From Geoalkalibacter sp. (GTDB taxonomy: Bacteria > Desulfobacterota > Desulfuromonadia > Desulfuromonadales > Geoalkalibacteraceae), in NCBI RefSeq assembly GCF_030605225.1, contig NZ_JAUWAV010000011.1, positions 1 to 64,000 of the forward strand: a DNA stretch of 64,000 nucleotides. Direction: 5' to 3'. Made by a program: the position numbers and the translations under genes. The notes beneath the pieces are model-generated. The model saw nothing but the letters and a program-made list of their open reading frames with translations. It was not told the origin of the DNA and did not search any database. This document shows, piece by piece, positions 26,894 through 36,100 of this stretch (position 1 is the stretch's first letter; each line of letters opens with the position of its first letter).

Positions 26894-27904
26894 TTACATG
26901 CCGACATTGGCGGGTTGGGATTGATAGCTCATGGCGTTGACCGGCGTCACTGTCCCGGTCGCGCCGTCGATTTCGAATACGGTCCAGACCGTGCCCGGGG
27001 CGTTGGGAACGGTGAAGGTCTGCTCACGGCCATCGCTCAGGAACACTTTCACCGATGCTCCGGACTGCGCCAGGCCGGTGCTAGGATTGGCGTTGCGGTT
27101 GGTGTAGTCGTGGACCGCGTAGCGGTAGACGCCGGGGATGAGCCGATGGATGGTGATGGTCTCCGGCCCGTAGGAACTGGTGTCGTCCACGTCCAATTCC
27201 GCCGCCTCGTTTTCGATGGTGTGGGAATAGAACACATGGAACCTGCCGCCGGATGGCGTCGGTCCGGTGAGATGGGAATCGAGGTCCCGGGGATTCAGGC
27301 CCCACTGCAACACGATGCGGGCGACCTGGCCGTCGAGCTCGGGCGAGAGAACGATCTGGATGTCGCCGGAGGTGTTGGGGTCGGCGTTCACCCAGCCGTG
27401 CCAGGCGATGTATCCCGGCGCGGTGACCTCCACATAATAGAACCCTTCGGGCACGGATAGTTCGAACCCGCCATAGGCGTTGGCGAAGGTCTGGAACGCC
27501 GCCGGGCCGGTTTCCGAGCGGCGTAATTCTATTAGCGCGTTGCCGACACCGCTGGTGTTGAGGGCGTTGACCACCGTGCCACTGAGGAAAACCGATGCTC
27601 CGCTGGCAAAGTCCGGGTGGTCGGCGAACCAGGACGGATCGCGGACCTCCAGCAGAACATGGCGAAGGCTGTCCCGGGCCGAGGATCGCCAGACCATGAG
27701 CACTGCGTTGCCGATGGTCCAGCCGCAGCGAATGACACCATCCGGCCCGATCTCCGCGACCTCCGGATTGCTGGAGGCAAAGACCGGCGCGTCCACGTCA
27801 CCGCGCAGGGAGAGCGGAATCCGTTGCTCGGACTCGCCAGCGGAGAGGCGGATGGAGCGAGGCTGAACCTCCCAGCGGCTGAAGGCTGGCGGGGTATCCA
27901 TCAT
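26894..27904 (-). CDS. Ig-like / carboxypeptidase-regulatory / YfaP-domain tail protein
   Basis: 336 aa from the ATG at 27904 (GGAGG upstream; the next codon is also ATG). Residues about 10-85 are a BIG2-like Ig domain (PLSLRGDVDAPVFASSNPEV); about 90-165 resemble a carboxypeptidase regulatory-like domain (SGTVVNALNTSGVGNALIEL); about 185-310 resemble YfaP/DUF2135 (LQWGLNPRDLDSHLTGP, LDVDDTSSYGPETITI). Such domains are normally secreted surface modules, so this is probably a virion-surface adhesin. Its first domain is a paralogue of the gene just upstream. Confidence 0.75.
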   Translation of the reverse strand: MMDTPPAFSRWEVQPRSIRLSAGESEQRIPLSLRGDVDAPVFASSNPEVAEIGPDGVIRCGWTIGNAVLMVWRSSARDSLRHVLLEVRDPSWFADHPDFASGASVFLSGTVVNALNTSGVGNALIELRRSETGPAAFQTFANAYGGFELSVPEGFYYVEVTAPGYIAWHGWVNADPNTSGDIQIVLSPELDGQVARIVLQWGLNPRDLDSHLTGPTPSGGRFHVFYSHTIENEAAELDVDDTSSYGPETITIHRLIPGVYRYAVHDYTNRNANPSTGLAQSGASVKVFLSDGREQTFTVPNAPGTVWTVFEIDGATGTVTPVNAMSYQSQPANVGM

Positions 27905-28209
27905 GAAGGAACCTCCACCGGTGCGGAGACGCCGCCGCCATAGACCTCGACCTGGACGTGCCGCAGGCTGAGCCGCTCGGGCGAATCCCAGACCAGAATC
28001 ATGGCCGCCCCGGGAACGAAGCCGCATTCGACATTGCCGTCCTCATCGACACTGGCCACGTCGGGATTGGACGATTCGAACACCGGCGCTTCGGGCAGAC
28101 CCCGGATCGAGAGAGGAATGCGCTGAACGAATGGGGATCGCGAGACCCGGATCAACTTCGGGAAGACATCCCAGTAGTGCGGTTCCTGCGGTTGTTCGAG
28201 ATTGTTCAT
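27901..28209 (-). CDS. Small BIG2-like Ig-domain tail protein
   Basis: 102 aa, essentially one Ig-like domain with PLSIRGLPEAPVFESSNPDV and LRHVQVEVYGG. Most of its length aligns with the N-terminal domain of the following gene (same order of VQRIPLS, PVFxSSNP, V-W, LRHV motifs), so the two arose by duplication. It ends in an ATGATG overlap with that gene and follows the PAAR gene, which places it near the tail tip. Confidence 0.7.
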   Translation of the reverse strand: MNNLEQPQEPHYWDVFPKLIRVSRSPFVQRIPLSIRGLPEAPVFESSNPDVASVDEDGNVECGFVPGAAMILVWDSPERLSLRHVQVEVYGGGVSAPVEVPS

Positions 28210-28219
28210 GGCGTCCCCC

Positions 28220-28483
28220 TCAGTTGTCGATGGTGTCGGGACTGCCGGTGACTATGATGGCTCCGCAGGCGGTGATGTCGCCGATGCGGGCGTTGGGCAA
28301 TCCTTCGGTGATGGTATCGAAGCTGCCGGTCACGATGGGCGTCACGCCATGCCCCGGGATGGGACAGACGTGCAGATCCCCCATGCGGGCCACCGGCATG
28401 CCGTTGTCCAGCGTCCGGCTCGCCCCGGTGATGATGACGCCGCCGTGACTGCTGATGTCGCCGAGTCGCGCCTGGGAGCTCAT
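28220..28483 (-). CDS. PAAR-domain spike-tip protein
   Basis: 87 aa from the ATG at 28483 (ATGA overlap with the upstream gene). It has the PAAR layout: R-x-G-D-x-x-x-HGG, two G-x-x repeats, and M-G-D-x-H-x-C-P-x-x-G-H-G for zinc binding. PAAR proteins form the sharp cone at the tip of the membrane-piercing spike of contractile systems. It lies close to the gpV/gp5-like spike gene, as expected. Confidence 0.85.
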   Translation of the reverse strand: MSSQARLGDISSHGGVIITGASRTLDNGMPVARMGDLHVCPIPGHGVTPIVTGSFDTITEGLPNARIGDITACGAIIVTGSPDTIDN

Positions 28484-28854
28484 GGGTTCACCTTCAGCAA
28501 CAGATGGATCAGAAAGCCGACGAGTCCGCCGATGGTGCTGCCGATGGTCAATACCAGGCCGACGATCTTCCACATGGTCTCGGTCCCCATCTTGGAGCCG
28601 ACCCGGGCGTGCAGCCGGTCGATCTCCTCGGCGTGCCGGTGCAGATCGGAATAGATCGAGCGGACCAGCACCTCGACGTTTTCCTTGTCCGATTTCTTCT
28701 CGATTTCGCGCTCGATCTTCTCGAGGCGATCCTGGATTTCCCGGCGGTGGTTTTCGAGGATGCTGCGGAATTCTTCCCGCCAATGATCGAAGGTCCGGGC
28801 CAGCAATTCCTCGCTGGCCGAGAGTCCGGAGGGCGTTGTTGTTCTTTCTCCCAT
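28480..28854 (-). CDS. Coiled-coil protein with C-terminal membrane segment (holin-like candidate)
   Basis: 124 aa. The N-terminal two-thirds is a charged helix with heptads (REIQDRLEKIEREIEKKSDK), followed by a hydrophobic segment at about 94-118 (MWKIVGLVLTIGSTIGGLVG) and a short tail. This shape fits a phage holin or a membrane-anchored accessory protein. It sits between the spike gene and the PAAR gene; no lysis module is adjacent except the M15 peptidase about 1.5 kb upstream. Confidence 0.55.
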   Translation of the reverse strand: MGERTTTPSGLSASEELLARTFDHWREEFRSILENHRREIQDRLEKIEREIEKKSDKENVEVLVRSIYSDLHRHAEEIDRLHARVGSKMGTETMWKIVGLVLTIGSTIGGLVGFLIHLLLKVNP

Positions 28855-28866
28855 GCGATGCTTCCT

Positions 28867-29916
28867 TCAGGTGTTGATCAAGACAGTGTTCGTCGAGCGA
28901 ATGATGATGTTTCCAGCCACCCCATCCATAAACACGAGGCTGCCGGACTTGTCGGTGGCGCTGATGCTCTCCTGGCCGGGTGCGGCGTTCATGCGCACCA
29001 CCTGACCGGCCTTGTCGGTGAGGCGGATCTGTTCGGCGGCGGCGGTGGAATCGACGAGGATTTCCTGAGTGCCGTTGAGCCCCCAGATGTGAACCTTCTC
29101 CCGGCCCTTGGTGGTATCGATGAGGATCTTCTGCCAGCGGGAGCGTCCCTTGTCGCACGAAAGGATGTGGACCTTCTCCTTGTCCTGCCAGGCTTCGAGG
29201 ATCACCTGCTGGCGGCAGAGGTCGGTGAGCTGGATGCGGGCACGGGAGCCGACGATCTGCGAGGCGATGTCGAGCTGGTCGCCTTTCTCGGCGTCCTTCG
29301 TGCCTCGGCGCAGGGCGTTACCGCTCTGCATCTCCGGCTTCACCTTCCCTTCCATGGTGAGGATCTGTCCGGCGCGGTCGATGATCCGCAGCAGCTCGTC
29401 GCCGTCGCGGTCATCGGCCAGAATGGTGTGGCCGGTTTCGGTCTTGAGCAGGACCTTCAGGCGCGGGCAGTAATACGGCGGATGGCCGTGGTACTTCTTG
29501 TGTTCGAGATCGTCGTGCCGGTTGGCCTGATGCTCGACCTTGTCCTCGCAGTCATGGCAAAAGGCATTCGCGCAAGTGCGCTTGGATTCCTCGGGCTGCT
29601 CGCCGGGATTGCTCTTGGCCAGCCAGACCCCGGTCCAGATCGGATACTGGACAACGCCGCCTTCGAACTCGGCCCAGACCGAGGCTCCTTCTTCTGGGAT
29701 CAGGAACATGCCGGTGTCATCGTTGCCGCCGTAGGGAAAACAGGGCGCGGCCCATTCGGACCAGTTCTCCCGCCCGCTGCCAAGCACGGCTGGGATTTCC
29801 AGGCGGACCCGACCAAGGCGTTCGGGGTCGTTGTTGTCGCGCACGAAGGCCCGGTACTTGCCGTACCAGCGGTTGCGGTAGCGCTCTTCGGATTGACGGT
29901 CGCGGGTTTCAAGCAT
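28867..29916 (-). CDS. Baseplate spike protein (gpV/gp5/VgrG-like)
   Basis: 349 aa. The N-terminal OB-fold has YRAFVRDNNDPERLGRVRLE and the D-T-G-M-F-L-I-P strand typical of gp5/gpV N-terminal domains. The C-terminal region (about 170-349) has alternating polar and hydrophobic strands (ILVDSTAAAEQIRLTDKAGQ) as in beta-helical spikes. It forms the central spike below the tail tube. The PAAR gene two places downstream would cap it. There is no lysozyme domain, unlike T4 gp5. Confidence 0.85.
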   Translation of the reverse strand: MLETRDRQSEERYRNRWYGKYRAFVRDNNDPERLGRVRLEIPAVLGSGRENWSEWAAPCFPYGGNDDTGMFLIPEEGASVWAEFEGGVVQYPIWTGVWLAKSNPGEQPEESKRTCANAFCHDCEDKVEHQANRHDDLEHKKYHGHPPYYCPRLKVLLKTETGHTILADDRDGDELLRIIDRAGQILTMEGKVKPEMQSGNALRRGTKDAEKGDQLDIASQIVGSRARIQLTDLCRQQVILEAWQDKEKVHILSCDKGRSRWQKILIDTTKGREKVHIWGLNGTQEILVDSTAAAEQIRLTDKAGQVVRMNAAPGQESISATDKSGSLVFMDGVAGNIIIRSTNTVLINT

Positions 29917-30328
29917 GCTCCGTCTCCCGCTTTCGACTGACGTCCCAGGCCAGCCAACCGCCCATCCGAACCGCCCAATACATGATCTGGCGTTTCCACA
30001 GAGGCACGCCCAGGGCCGCCATCAGTTCGAGAAAGACGCGGTCGGCCGCAAGCCGCGAGACCTTGCCGGTGTGGTAGAGGTAGTCGTGAACGACGGCCGC
30101 CGGGGAATATCGGCCCCAGGGCGGCACCACGCGCCAGAACAGGCGCGGCACCGAGGCGAAGTCTGTCTCGAACCCGGCGGGCACTTCGATGATGCGGCCA
30201 GCGCCGGTGCGGACACGGAACGGCTGGGTCAGCCTCGCGGTCATTCCATTGGGCAGGATCTCCACCCGAAGCGGTCCGGAGAGACCCAGCGCAGTGCCCG
30301 AAAACAGGGTCTTGGTTTCGGCGCTCAT
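29909..30328 (-). CDS. DUF1353-domain phage protein
   Basis: 139 aa from the ATG at 30328 (ATGA overlap with the M15 gene, GAGG upstream). It matches DUF1353: VPAGFETDFASVPRLFWRVV, AAVVHDYLYHTG and the helix ADRVFLELMAALGV. The conserved D-F-A-S-x-P and H-D-x-L-Y suggest a metal- or peptidoglycan-related role, not demonstrated. It lies between peptidase M15 and the spike gene, so probably tail-associated or lysis-related. Confidence 0.8.
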   Translation of the reverse strand: MSAETKTLFSGTALGLSGPLRVEILPNGMTARLTQPFRVRTGAGRIIEVPAGFETDFASVPRLFWRVVPPWGRYSPAAVVHDYLYHTGKVSRLAADRVFLELMAALGVPLWKRQIMYWAVRMGGWLAWDVSRKRETEHA

Positions 30329-30699
30329 GACCGCCACCTCGCCTTGCCCGACTGGCGCACGTCGAGATGGACCCAGGATGCGTAGACGCCGATGCCGCCC
30401 TCGCGGAAGAGTGGAATCTCCTCGGCGATGACCGCCAGTTCCTCGGGCGAAACGCCTGCGGGACAGCTCACGTCGGCCGCCATGCCCAGCGTGTGGAAAC
30501 TCTGCTCCGCGCCGCCCACCGCCTTGTTGTGGCGGTTGCAGCGAAAGCCGCTGGTGATGGACAGCGGTTTGCCGATGCGGTCGCGCAGCGTCTGCAGGGC
30601 GTCTACCAGGTCGGGATGGACCGCAGCCGAATGGCCGCAGCAGTTCGTGCCTTTGCAGGCGAATTCCGAACGGCTGAAATTCTTGCTGAGATCACCCAT
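30325..30699 (-). CDS. Peptidase M15-type cell-wall hydrolase (endolysin or tail-associated)
   Basis: 124 aa, Peptidase_M15_3-like D-Ala-D-Ala carboxypeptidase fold. It starts LSKNFSRSEFACKGTNCCG, then SGFRCNRHNKAVGGA and SFHTLGMAADVS (zinc His and Asp), and ends with WVHLDVR (second zinc His). It degrades peptidoglycan cross-bridges. No signal sequence, so as an endolysin it would need a holin; it could instead be a virion-borne enzyme because it lies in the baseplate gene block. It overlaps the hub gene by 8 bp. Confidence 0.85.
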   Translation of the reverse strand: MGDLSKNFSRSEFACKGTNCCGHSAAVHPDLVDALQTLRDRIGKPLSITSGFRCNRHNKAVGGAEQSFHTLGMAADVSCPAGVSPEELAVIAEEIPLFREGGIGVYASWVHLDVRQSGKARWRS

Positions 30700-31975
30700 T
30701 GCCGCCTCCTTGTGTGACCGCGCCGGAGTCCGCGTCGATGGTCACCATGGCTGGCGGCTCGTTTTGCGGCGTAGGCGGGGCCTCCTTGTCGTTGGGTTTG
30801 CCCTGGGACTCGGCGGACTTGTCGCCCGCGCCCTTGCCGAGGGCGTTCTTCTTGAGTTTGAGTTCGCAGAGATAGCCAGCGCCGCTGATGCTGTGGCGCA
30901 CCGAGTGGCAGTAGTAGATGCCGGAAAACTTCCGTCCCACGCCCTTGATCTCGACGTTCTTCTTGGCGCGTAGCTGGGGAATGCCGATGGTGGCCGCGTC
31001 CGCTTCGACCTGCCGCAGCTCGGCCTCGCGGAACTTACCTTCGGCGCTGTCCTGGGCGGGTTCCTGGCGCGGCTCTTCGTGAAAGCCTTCGGAACGGTCG
31101 AAGCTGGGCACGATCTGCCCCGTCTCCTGCTCCTTGAAGCTGCCTTCGCCGGTGTTGCCGTCGACCAGATAGGTCTGCTTGCCCAGGGCCGTCCGCTCGG
31201 GCGTGCTGGCGTTGTTGGCCTTGTGCTCGACCACGTCCTTCTTGCGCGGGTCGACGCCGACCGTCTTGGTCTCGACACCCGCGCCCTTGGCTCCCTGGGA
31301 TTGGGTGCTGGGGCGGAACGAGCGCAGCAGGCCCTTGGTGTCGGTGAAATATTCGAGGGTCAGAAGCGGCGTTTGGTCGAGTTCGCGAGGATGGAAATGG
31401 AGTTCGTCGTCCTGGATGTAGAAGACATAGCCGCTCACGCCGTCGCCATCGCGGTCGCGAGCCTTTTCCGCCAGCTCCTTGAGGAACTGGGCGTCCGAAA
31501 TGTTGCTCTGGGTGACGCGGAGATGGGTTCCCTTGGTGGCCGTGACCACAGGAGTGAGGCCGTTGGCGGCGGCGACTTGTTCGGCGATTTCCGAATAGAG
31601 GATGCCGGGAGCGGGTTTCTGCCAGACCTTCTGGTTTTCCTTGCCCGCCAGTTTGAAGCCCTTGTCGTAGGCCTTGATGCGGATGGTCGGATCACCGTTT
31701 TCCGGAAAATCGTAATCGATGTCCTTGATAACCGCCTTCTTGCGCGGGGAGAGGTTTCCCACGTAGCCGAAGCGTGCCACGATCTCGTTGCCTTCCTGGA
31801 ACAGCGGATCGTCGACGAACTGCAGATTGCGGTCGGTCACCGACAGCTCGAGAACATCCAGCTCTTCCTCGTTGTCGGTGAAGACGAACGAGGTGATCTC
31901 CTGGGTGATGTCCTTCGAGAGGTCTTGCCCCTCGATCTGAATCAGAAATGTCGGCTTGAAGGTATCCAGATCCAT
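30692..31975 (-). CDS. Baseplate hub protein (late control D / gp27-like)
   Basis: 427 aa with the gpD/gp27-like hub fold. Visible elements are FVFTDNEEELDVLELSVTDR near residue 30, IRIKAYDKGFKLAG near 100, and a region around 265-360 ending in GVGRKFSGIYYCHSVRHSIS, the conserved closing strand of this family. The C-terminal 60 residues are low-complexity and Pro/Lys-rich. It is the first gene after late site 2 and forms the ring between tube and spike. Confidence 0.87.
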   Translation of the reverse strand: MDLDTFKPTFLIQIEGQDLSKDITQEITSFVFTDNEEELDVLELSVTDRNLQFVDDPLFQEGNEIVARFGYVGNLSPRKKAVIKDIDYDFPENGDPTIRIKAYDKGFKLAGKENQKVWQKPAPGILYSEIAEQVAAANGLTPVVTATKGTHLRVTQSNISDAQFLKELAEKARDRDGDGVSGYVFYIQDDELHFHPRELDQTPLLTLEYFTDTKGLLRSFRPSTQSQGAKGAGVETKTVGVDPRKKDVVEHKANNASTPERTALGKQTYLVDGNTGEGSFKEQETGQIVPSFDRSEGFHEEPRQEPAQDSAEGKFREAELRQVEADAATIGIPQLRAKKNVEIKGVGRKFSGIYYCHSVRHSISGAGYLCELKLKKNALGKGAGDKSAESQGKPNDKEAPPTPQNEPPAMVTIDADSGAVTQGGGNG

Positions 31976-32004
31976 GCGTCTCTCCGGTAGTTCGCAGTTC
32001 CCTG

Positions 32005-32036
32005 CTTACTTACCGGAAGGCATGGCGAGGTGTCGG
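32005..32036 (-). promoter_or_regulatory. Late site 2
   Basis: Minus strand: CCGACA, 13 nt, TCCGGTAAGTAAG. It lies 6 bp after the TGA of the LysM-type gene and about 30 bp before the hub gene start, whose ribosome site is CCGGAGAG. Only the last base differs from the consensus. Confidence 0.65.
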
Positions 32037-32041
32037 ATGCC

Positions 32042-32332
32042 TCAATCGAGCAGGCGCATCTGGACGTGTTCGCGGGAGGGAATGCGCAGTGCCAGACCCG
32101 GCTCGAGCGCCAACGGGAAAAAGAGGTCGTTGTAGTCGCAGATGATCCACCAGAGCCGGGCGTCGCCCAGATAGCGGTGCGCGAGCAGATCCAGACGGTC
32201 GCCCTCGACCACGATGTGCAGGCGGTCGTCGTGTCTAGGGGTGGTGTCGATGCGCTGGCGCATTCCGAGGGAGGTGCCGTCGCTGTCCCGGTAGAGAAGG
32301 CAGTGGGCGTAGCGGGAATTGCGGCCGATCAT
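32042..32332 (-). CDS. LysM-type baseplate/tail protein (gpX-like)
   Basis: 96 aa from the ATG at 32332 (ATGA overlap with the tube-protein gene). It has a LysM-like core: IVVEGDRLDLLAHRYLGDAR, then LWWIICDYNDLFFPLALEPG and LRIPS. Short tail proteins of this kind (P2 gpX, gp53-like) join hub and tube. Length and position before gpD fit. Confidence 0.85.
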   Translation of the reverse strand: MIGRNSRYAHCLLYRDSDGTSLGMRQRIDTTPRHDDRLHIVVEGDRLDLLAHRYLGDARLWWIICDYNDLFFPLALEPGLALRIPSREHVQMRLLD

Positions 32333-32799
32333 GAGCGCACCTCCGACCAGTTGATGGAACGGTCCACATATTCCTCGAGGACGATGTCCACCTCGGCCCG
32401 TTGCGGCAGCAGGTTGTCCCGGTCGAACAGGCCGAAGAAACGCGCCTTCACCTGCCGGACGATGCAGGTCACGCCGGGGTAGAGATCGCCGAAAATGAGC
32501 AGTACGCGGTGCGGTGCGTTCTTGAGCATGGTTCCGGCGTGCTCCGGATATTGCAGCGAGCGGAGCCAGTCGACCTTCTGTTTGACCGGCCCCTTGAACA
32601 GCTCGACCTTGAAGGCAATCCGGCGCGGTTCCCCGGCGACGTACTGGTAGCGCGGGTGGCTCATGCCGGGGATCTTGATCGTCGCGTAGTCGGTCGACTT
32701 CTCGTCGCTGATGGAGTTGGGGTTGTACTGGAATTCGAGCCGCTCCCCCGTGTCGGCGTCCACCAGATATCCCTTGATGGGCTGTTGATCCCAGGCCAT
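32329..32799 (-). CDS. Contractile-injection-system tube-initiator protein
   Basis: 156 aa. It starts IKGYLVDADTGERLEFQYNP, the family signature of CIS-tube / gp53-like proteins in contractile phages and phage-like injection systems. Strands FKVELF, RVLLIFGDLY and VKARFFGLFDRDNLLPQRAE follow. It sits between the inner tube and the hub. Coupled to the LysM gene by ATGA. Confidence 0.8.
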   Translation of the reverse strand: MAWDQQPIKGYLVDADTGERLEFQYNPNSISDEKSTDYATIKIPGMSHPRYQYVAGEPRRIAFKVELFKGPVKQKVDWLRSLQYPEHAGTMLKNAPHRVLLIFGDLYPGVTCIVRQVKARFFGLFDRDNLLPQRAEVDIVLEEYVDRSINWSEVRS

Positions 32800-32802
32800 T
32801 CC

Positions 32803-33114
32803 TTACACCTCGGCGATCTCGATGATCGGCTTGCCCAGTTGTCCGGCCCGGTCGAGTTCCAGCCGCATGCCGCTGGAAATGCCGTTGCCGGTGAACGCCC
32901 ACACCTCGTCGCAACATTCCATGTAGGCCAGACCGCAGGCGATGCCAGTCTCCCGCTGCTCGGGAACGCTGTCATCGGTGAATGTTGGATACAACAGGTG
33001 CGGCGCGAACGGCGCGTGACCGTTTCTCATGACCCGTCGGCAAAGCGCCTCGGCGACCTTCACGTTTCGGGCTATGTCACCCGCGAACGGGCTGCAGACA
33101 AAGATGCGTTTCAT
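32803..33114 (-). CDS. DUF4406 / deoxyribosyltransferase-like protein
   Basis: 103 aa from the ATG at 33114 (AGAGGA upstream; a TTG at 33126 is possible but lacks this spacing). Motifs KRIFVCSPFAGDIARNVKVA, a mid-region E near YMECCDEVW, and GISSGMRLELDRA resemble nucleoside 2-deoxyribosyltransferase / DUF4406-type proteins that act on nucleotides. It interrupts the tape-measure-to-tube gene order and has no structural look, so it is an accessory gene carried in the tail operon. Confidence 0.75.
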   Translation of the reverse strand: MKRIFVCSPFAGDIARNVKVAEALCRRVMRNGHAPFAPHLLYPTFTDDSVPEQRETGIACGLAYMECCDEVWAFTGNGISSGMRLELDRAGQLGKPIIEIAEV

Positions 33115-33122
33115 CGGTCCTC

Positions 33123-36100
33123 TCAAAGTGTTTCGTAGTTTCTGATCTTCCGCTCCCGAAGATCCTTGTAGACGGCCTCGGCCACCTTCCGGCCATCGAT
33201 GTTGGTGGTCACGCTCAGTTCCACCGGGCGGTCGGCCAGACCATCGAGGCGCGAGAGCAGCGATTCCAGCAGCTCGCGCACTCCTGGACCAGCTTCCTCT
33301 CCCCGCATGGGTGTCGATGGAGCGGTGCGAGCCGGAGTAATCAACCGTTCGGAAGGCACCGTCTCGGTGAGTCCGGATTGCAGGGGCTTCGCAATCGGAG
33401 TCGGCGCGGCCGTCTTGGGCCGTTCAATCCCGGCCGGAGCCGGAGAGGCACTTCCAATTTCCGGTGCCGGTTCCACCGCCAACGGCTGGATATAGCTCTT
33501 ACTTACCGGCTCGACGGCCGCCGCGACGGTCTGCACGGTGCCGTTAATCGGTTGCAGGGGTGGCGCGGCCGTGGCCATGACCGGCTGGAGCATCAGCATG
33601 GCGCTCAGGGCCTTTGGCACCAGGCGTTCGTCCAGACGCGGAACGAGACTGAGCACGCTTTCGATGATGCGTTGCCCAATCGATTCGGCGGGCGGCGTAG
33701 CTCCGAGCGGTTGTTTCTGCTCGGCCACCTGCGGAATCGGGGTCTGGACTCCCAGCATGGCGCGAGCGGAGGAGAGCAAACCGTTGGCGATCCTGGCGCT
33801 GCGATCCTTGATCGCCTGAATGCCCGCGCTCGCGCCACTGGAAAGCCTCTGCCAGAGGGTTTGCCCCTCGGCACCGGCGTTGGTAAAGATTCGACCGACA
33901 GCGCCGGGCACGGCCGACATCGTGGCAACGATCCGGTCGCGGAGATTGACGGCTCCCGTGGCCAGCGCGTCCCAGGCATTGACCTGGGGCGGCGTGAGCG
34001 CCAGTTCGGGCGTGTTGCCAAACAGGGATTGTTTGAGACCGCCGAAGATGGTACCGGCCTTTGCCGCGACGGATTGAGCCCCGGAGCTCAACCCATCCCA
34101 GAGTTTCCCAGCCATGCGGAAGGGAGCCGAGGCGGCGTCCACGAGGTTTCCGCCCGCCGATTTGACCTGCTGCCAGGCTCCCGCAGCGGCCGAGAGAATC
34201 CCGCGAGCGGCGAAGCCGAACACTTTCGCGGGCAGCGACTGGGTAAGGCTCATGCCGTTGGCGAGGGTCTTGAGCAGCGCGGAACCGGAGGCGGTCAGGC
34301 TGGCGAGTGGTCCCTCGCGGGCATCGGAGAACGGCAGCAGATTGCGCAGCTTGCCGAGGGCGTTCTTGAGCATGGTGAAGGGATAGGTCACCGCCGACCA
34401 GATCCCTTCTCCCAGGGTGATCAGTAGCTTCTTGCCCGCCTCGAAGAAGGTGGTATCCCCGGCGAAGAAGGAGCGCACGGTGGCAAACAGCTCACGCAGG
34501 GTGCTGATAATCGGCAGATTCAGAATCGCCTGGCCGATCTGTCCGGCGGCGTCAGCCACCAGGCGTCCGATGGAGGTGAAGATCCCGGAAATGAAATTCC
34601 AGACACCGGCCACCACATCCCGCGCCCAGCGGAACGGGGTGGCGAGAAAATCGTAGACCGCGCCGCCGATGGCCTTGAGACCGTCCAGCAGGGAAATGTC
34701 GCCGGTCAGCACTTGCCAGACCGCATAGACGATCTTCCCGGCGGCCACGAAGGCCTCGCCGATCATGCGCACGGGCAACAGGAACTTGTAGATGAACTTG
34801 GTCGCTTCGACCAGGGACCCGACGATGACCTTGCCGACCCAGACCACGCTGCGCACCACCACCGCCAGGGCTCGGACGATGAGCGACAGGTTCCAGGCCA
34901 CGATCTTCAGCGCGAATGCCAGCCCCTGCAGAAGCACACCTGCGACGGTGCCGATAACCGTGCCGAAGGTGCGCCAGGACGACCCATCGGTGGCGCTTGC
35001 GGCCACGCCGAAGATCTCCACCACCGAAAAGACCGCGCTGGCCAGCGCCGCATAGGCACTCATCAGGGTGCGGACGGTCGGTTCGAGGATGGCGCGGATG
35101 CGGCCAAAGGCATGGGAAAAAGCGCCCCACAATCCAGCCAGTGCCTCACGAACGCGGTAATAGGCTTTGAAGACGGTGACCACGAAGCCCAGCAGACCTG
35201 CGGACTCGAGCTTTTGGGCCAGTTCGGCCGACATCTGCCCGACGCCGCCGCTGAGCGAACCCACCAGCTCTCTGATCCCCCGGAAGACCAGCGAGACCTT
35301 GTTCCAGGCCCCGGTGATGACATCCTGGATGCCGCCAAAGTTGGTTTCCCAGGCGCGTTTGAGCAGATACACCGAGAGAATCATGCCTGCGATAATCGCA
35401 GTAACAGGCAGAAAATAGGTCGCGACCGCCGAACCCACTCCGGCGAGCGCGGCGCTGATGGCCACGAACCCGGCCTTGATGGCGGGCAGCATGAGTCCCA
35501 CCATACCCACGGCGGCGGTGACGGCTCCGGCCACAACCAGAATGGTGCCGAGGGCCATGGACAGCCCCAGGACCACCCGGGTCACGCCCGGCATTGATTT
35601 AGCCATGCGTTGCAGGAACAGAATGAAGCGGGAGATGCCGTTGATCACCGGCGTGACCACCGGTAGCAGAGTGCGTCCCAGGATTTCGCTGAGGTTGGCC
35701 ATCTGCTGGCGCAGGAGCAGAAATCTGGCTCCGATGTCCTGGTTCATGGCGTCGGCCATCTGTTCGGTGACCGCCGTGCCGGTCTTCATGGCCCGGCCCA
35801 CCGACTGGATATTGCCTTCGAGGCTCTCCATGCCCGCTGACATCTGCAGCAGGAACTTGACCGCCTCGTCGGAGCCGAAGGCCTTCTTCAGCTTCACCTG
35901 GGCGGCGGCGTTGGAGAGATCGGGGAACTGGCGCTTGATCTCCTGCAGGATGGGAACCACGCCCTTGAGACGGCCACTGGTGTCGGTGAAGGACAGGCCA
36001 AGCTCGTCCCCGGCCTCGGCCGCCTTCATGATGAACGCCTTGTACAGCGTGCCCGCCTCGGAGCCGGGCATGGTGGTCTGGAGCTGGCCGAGCACGGCGA

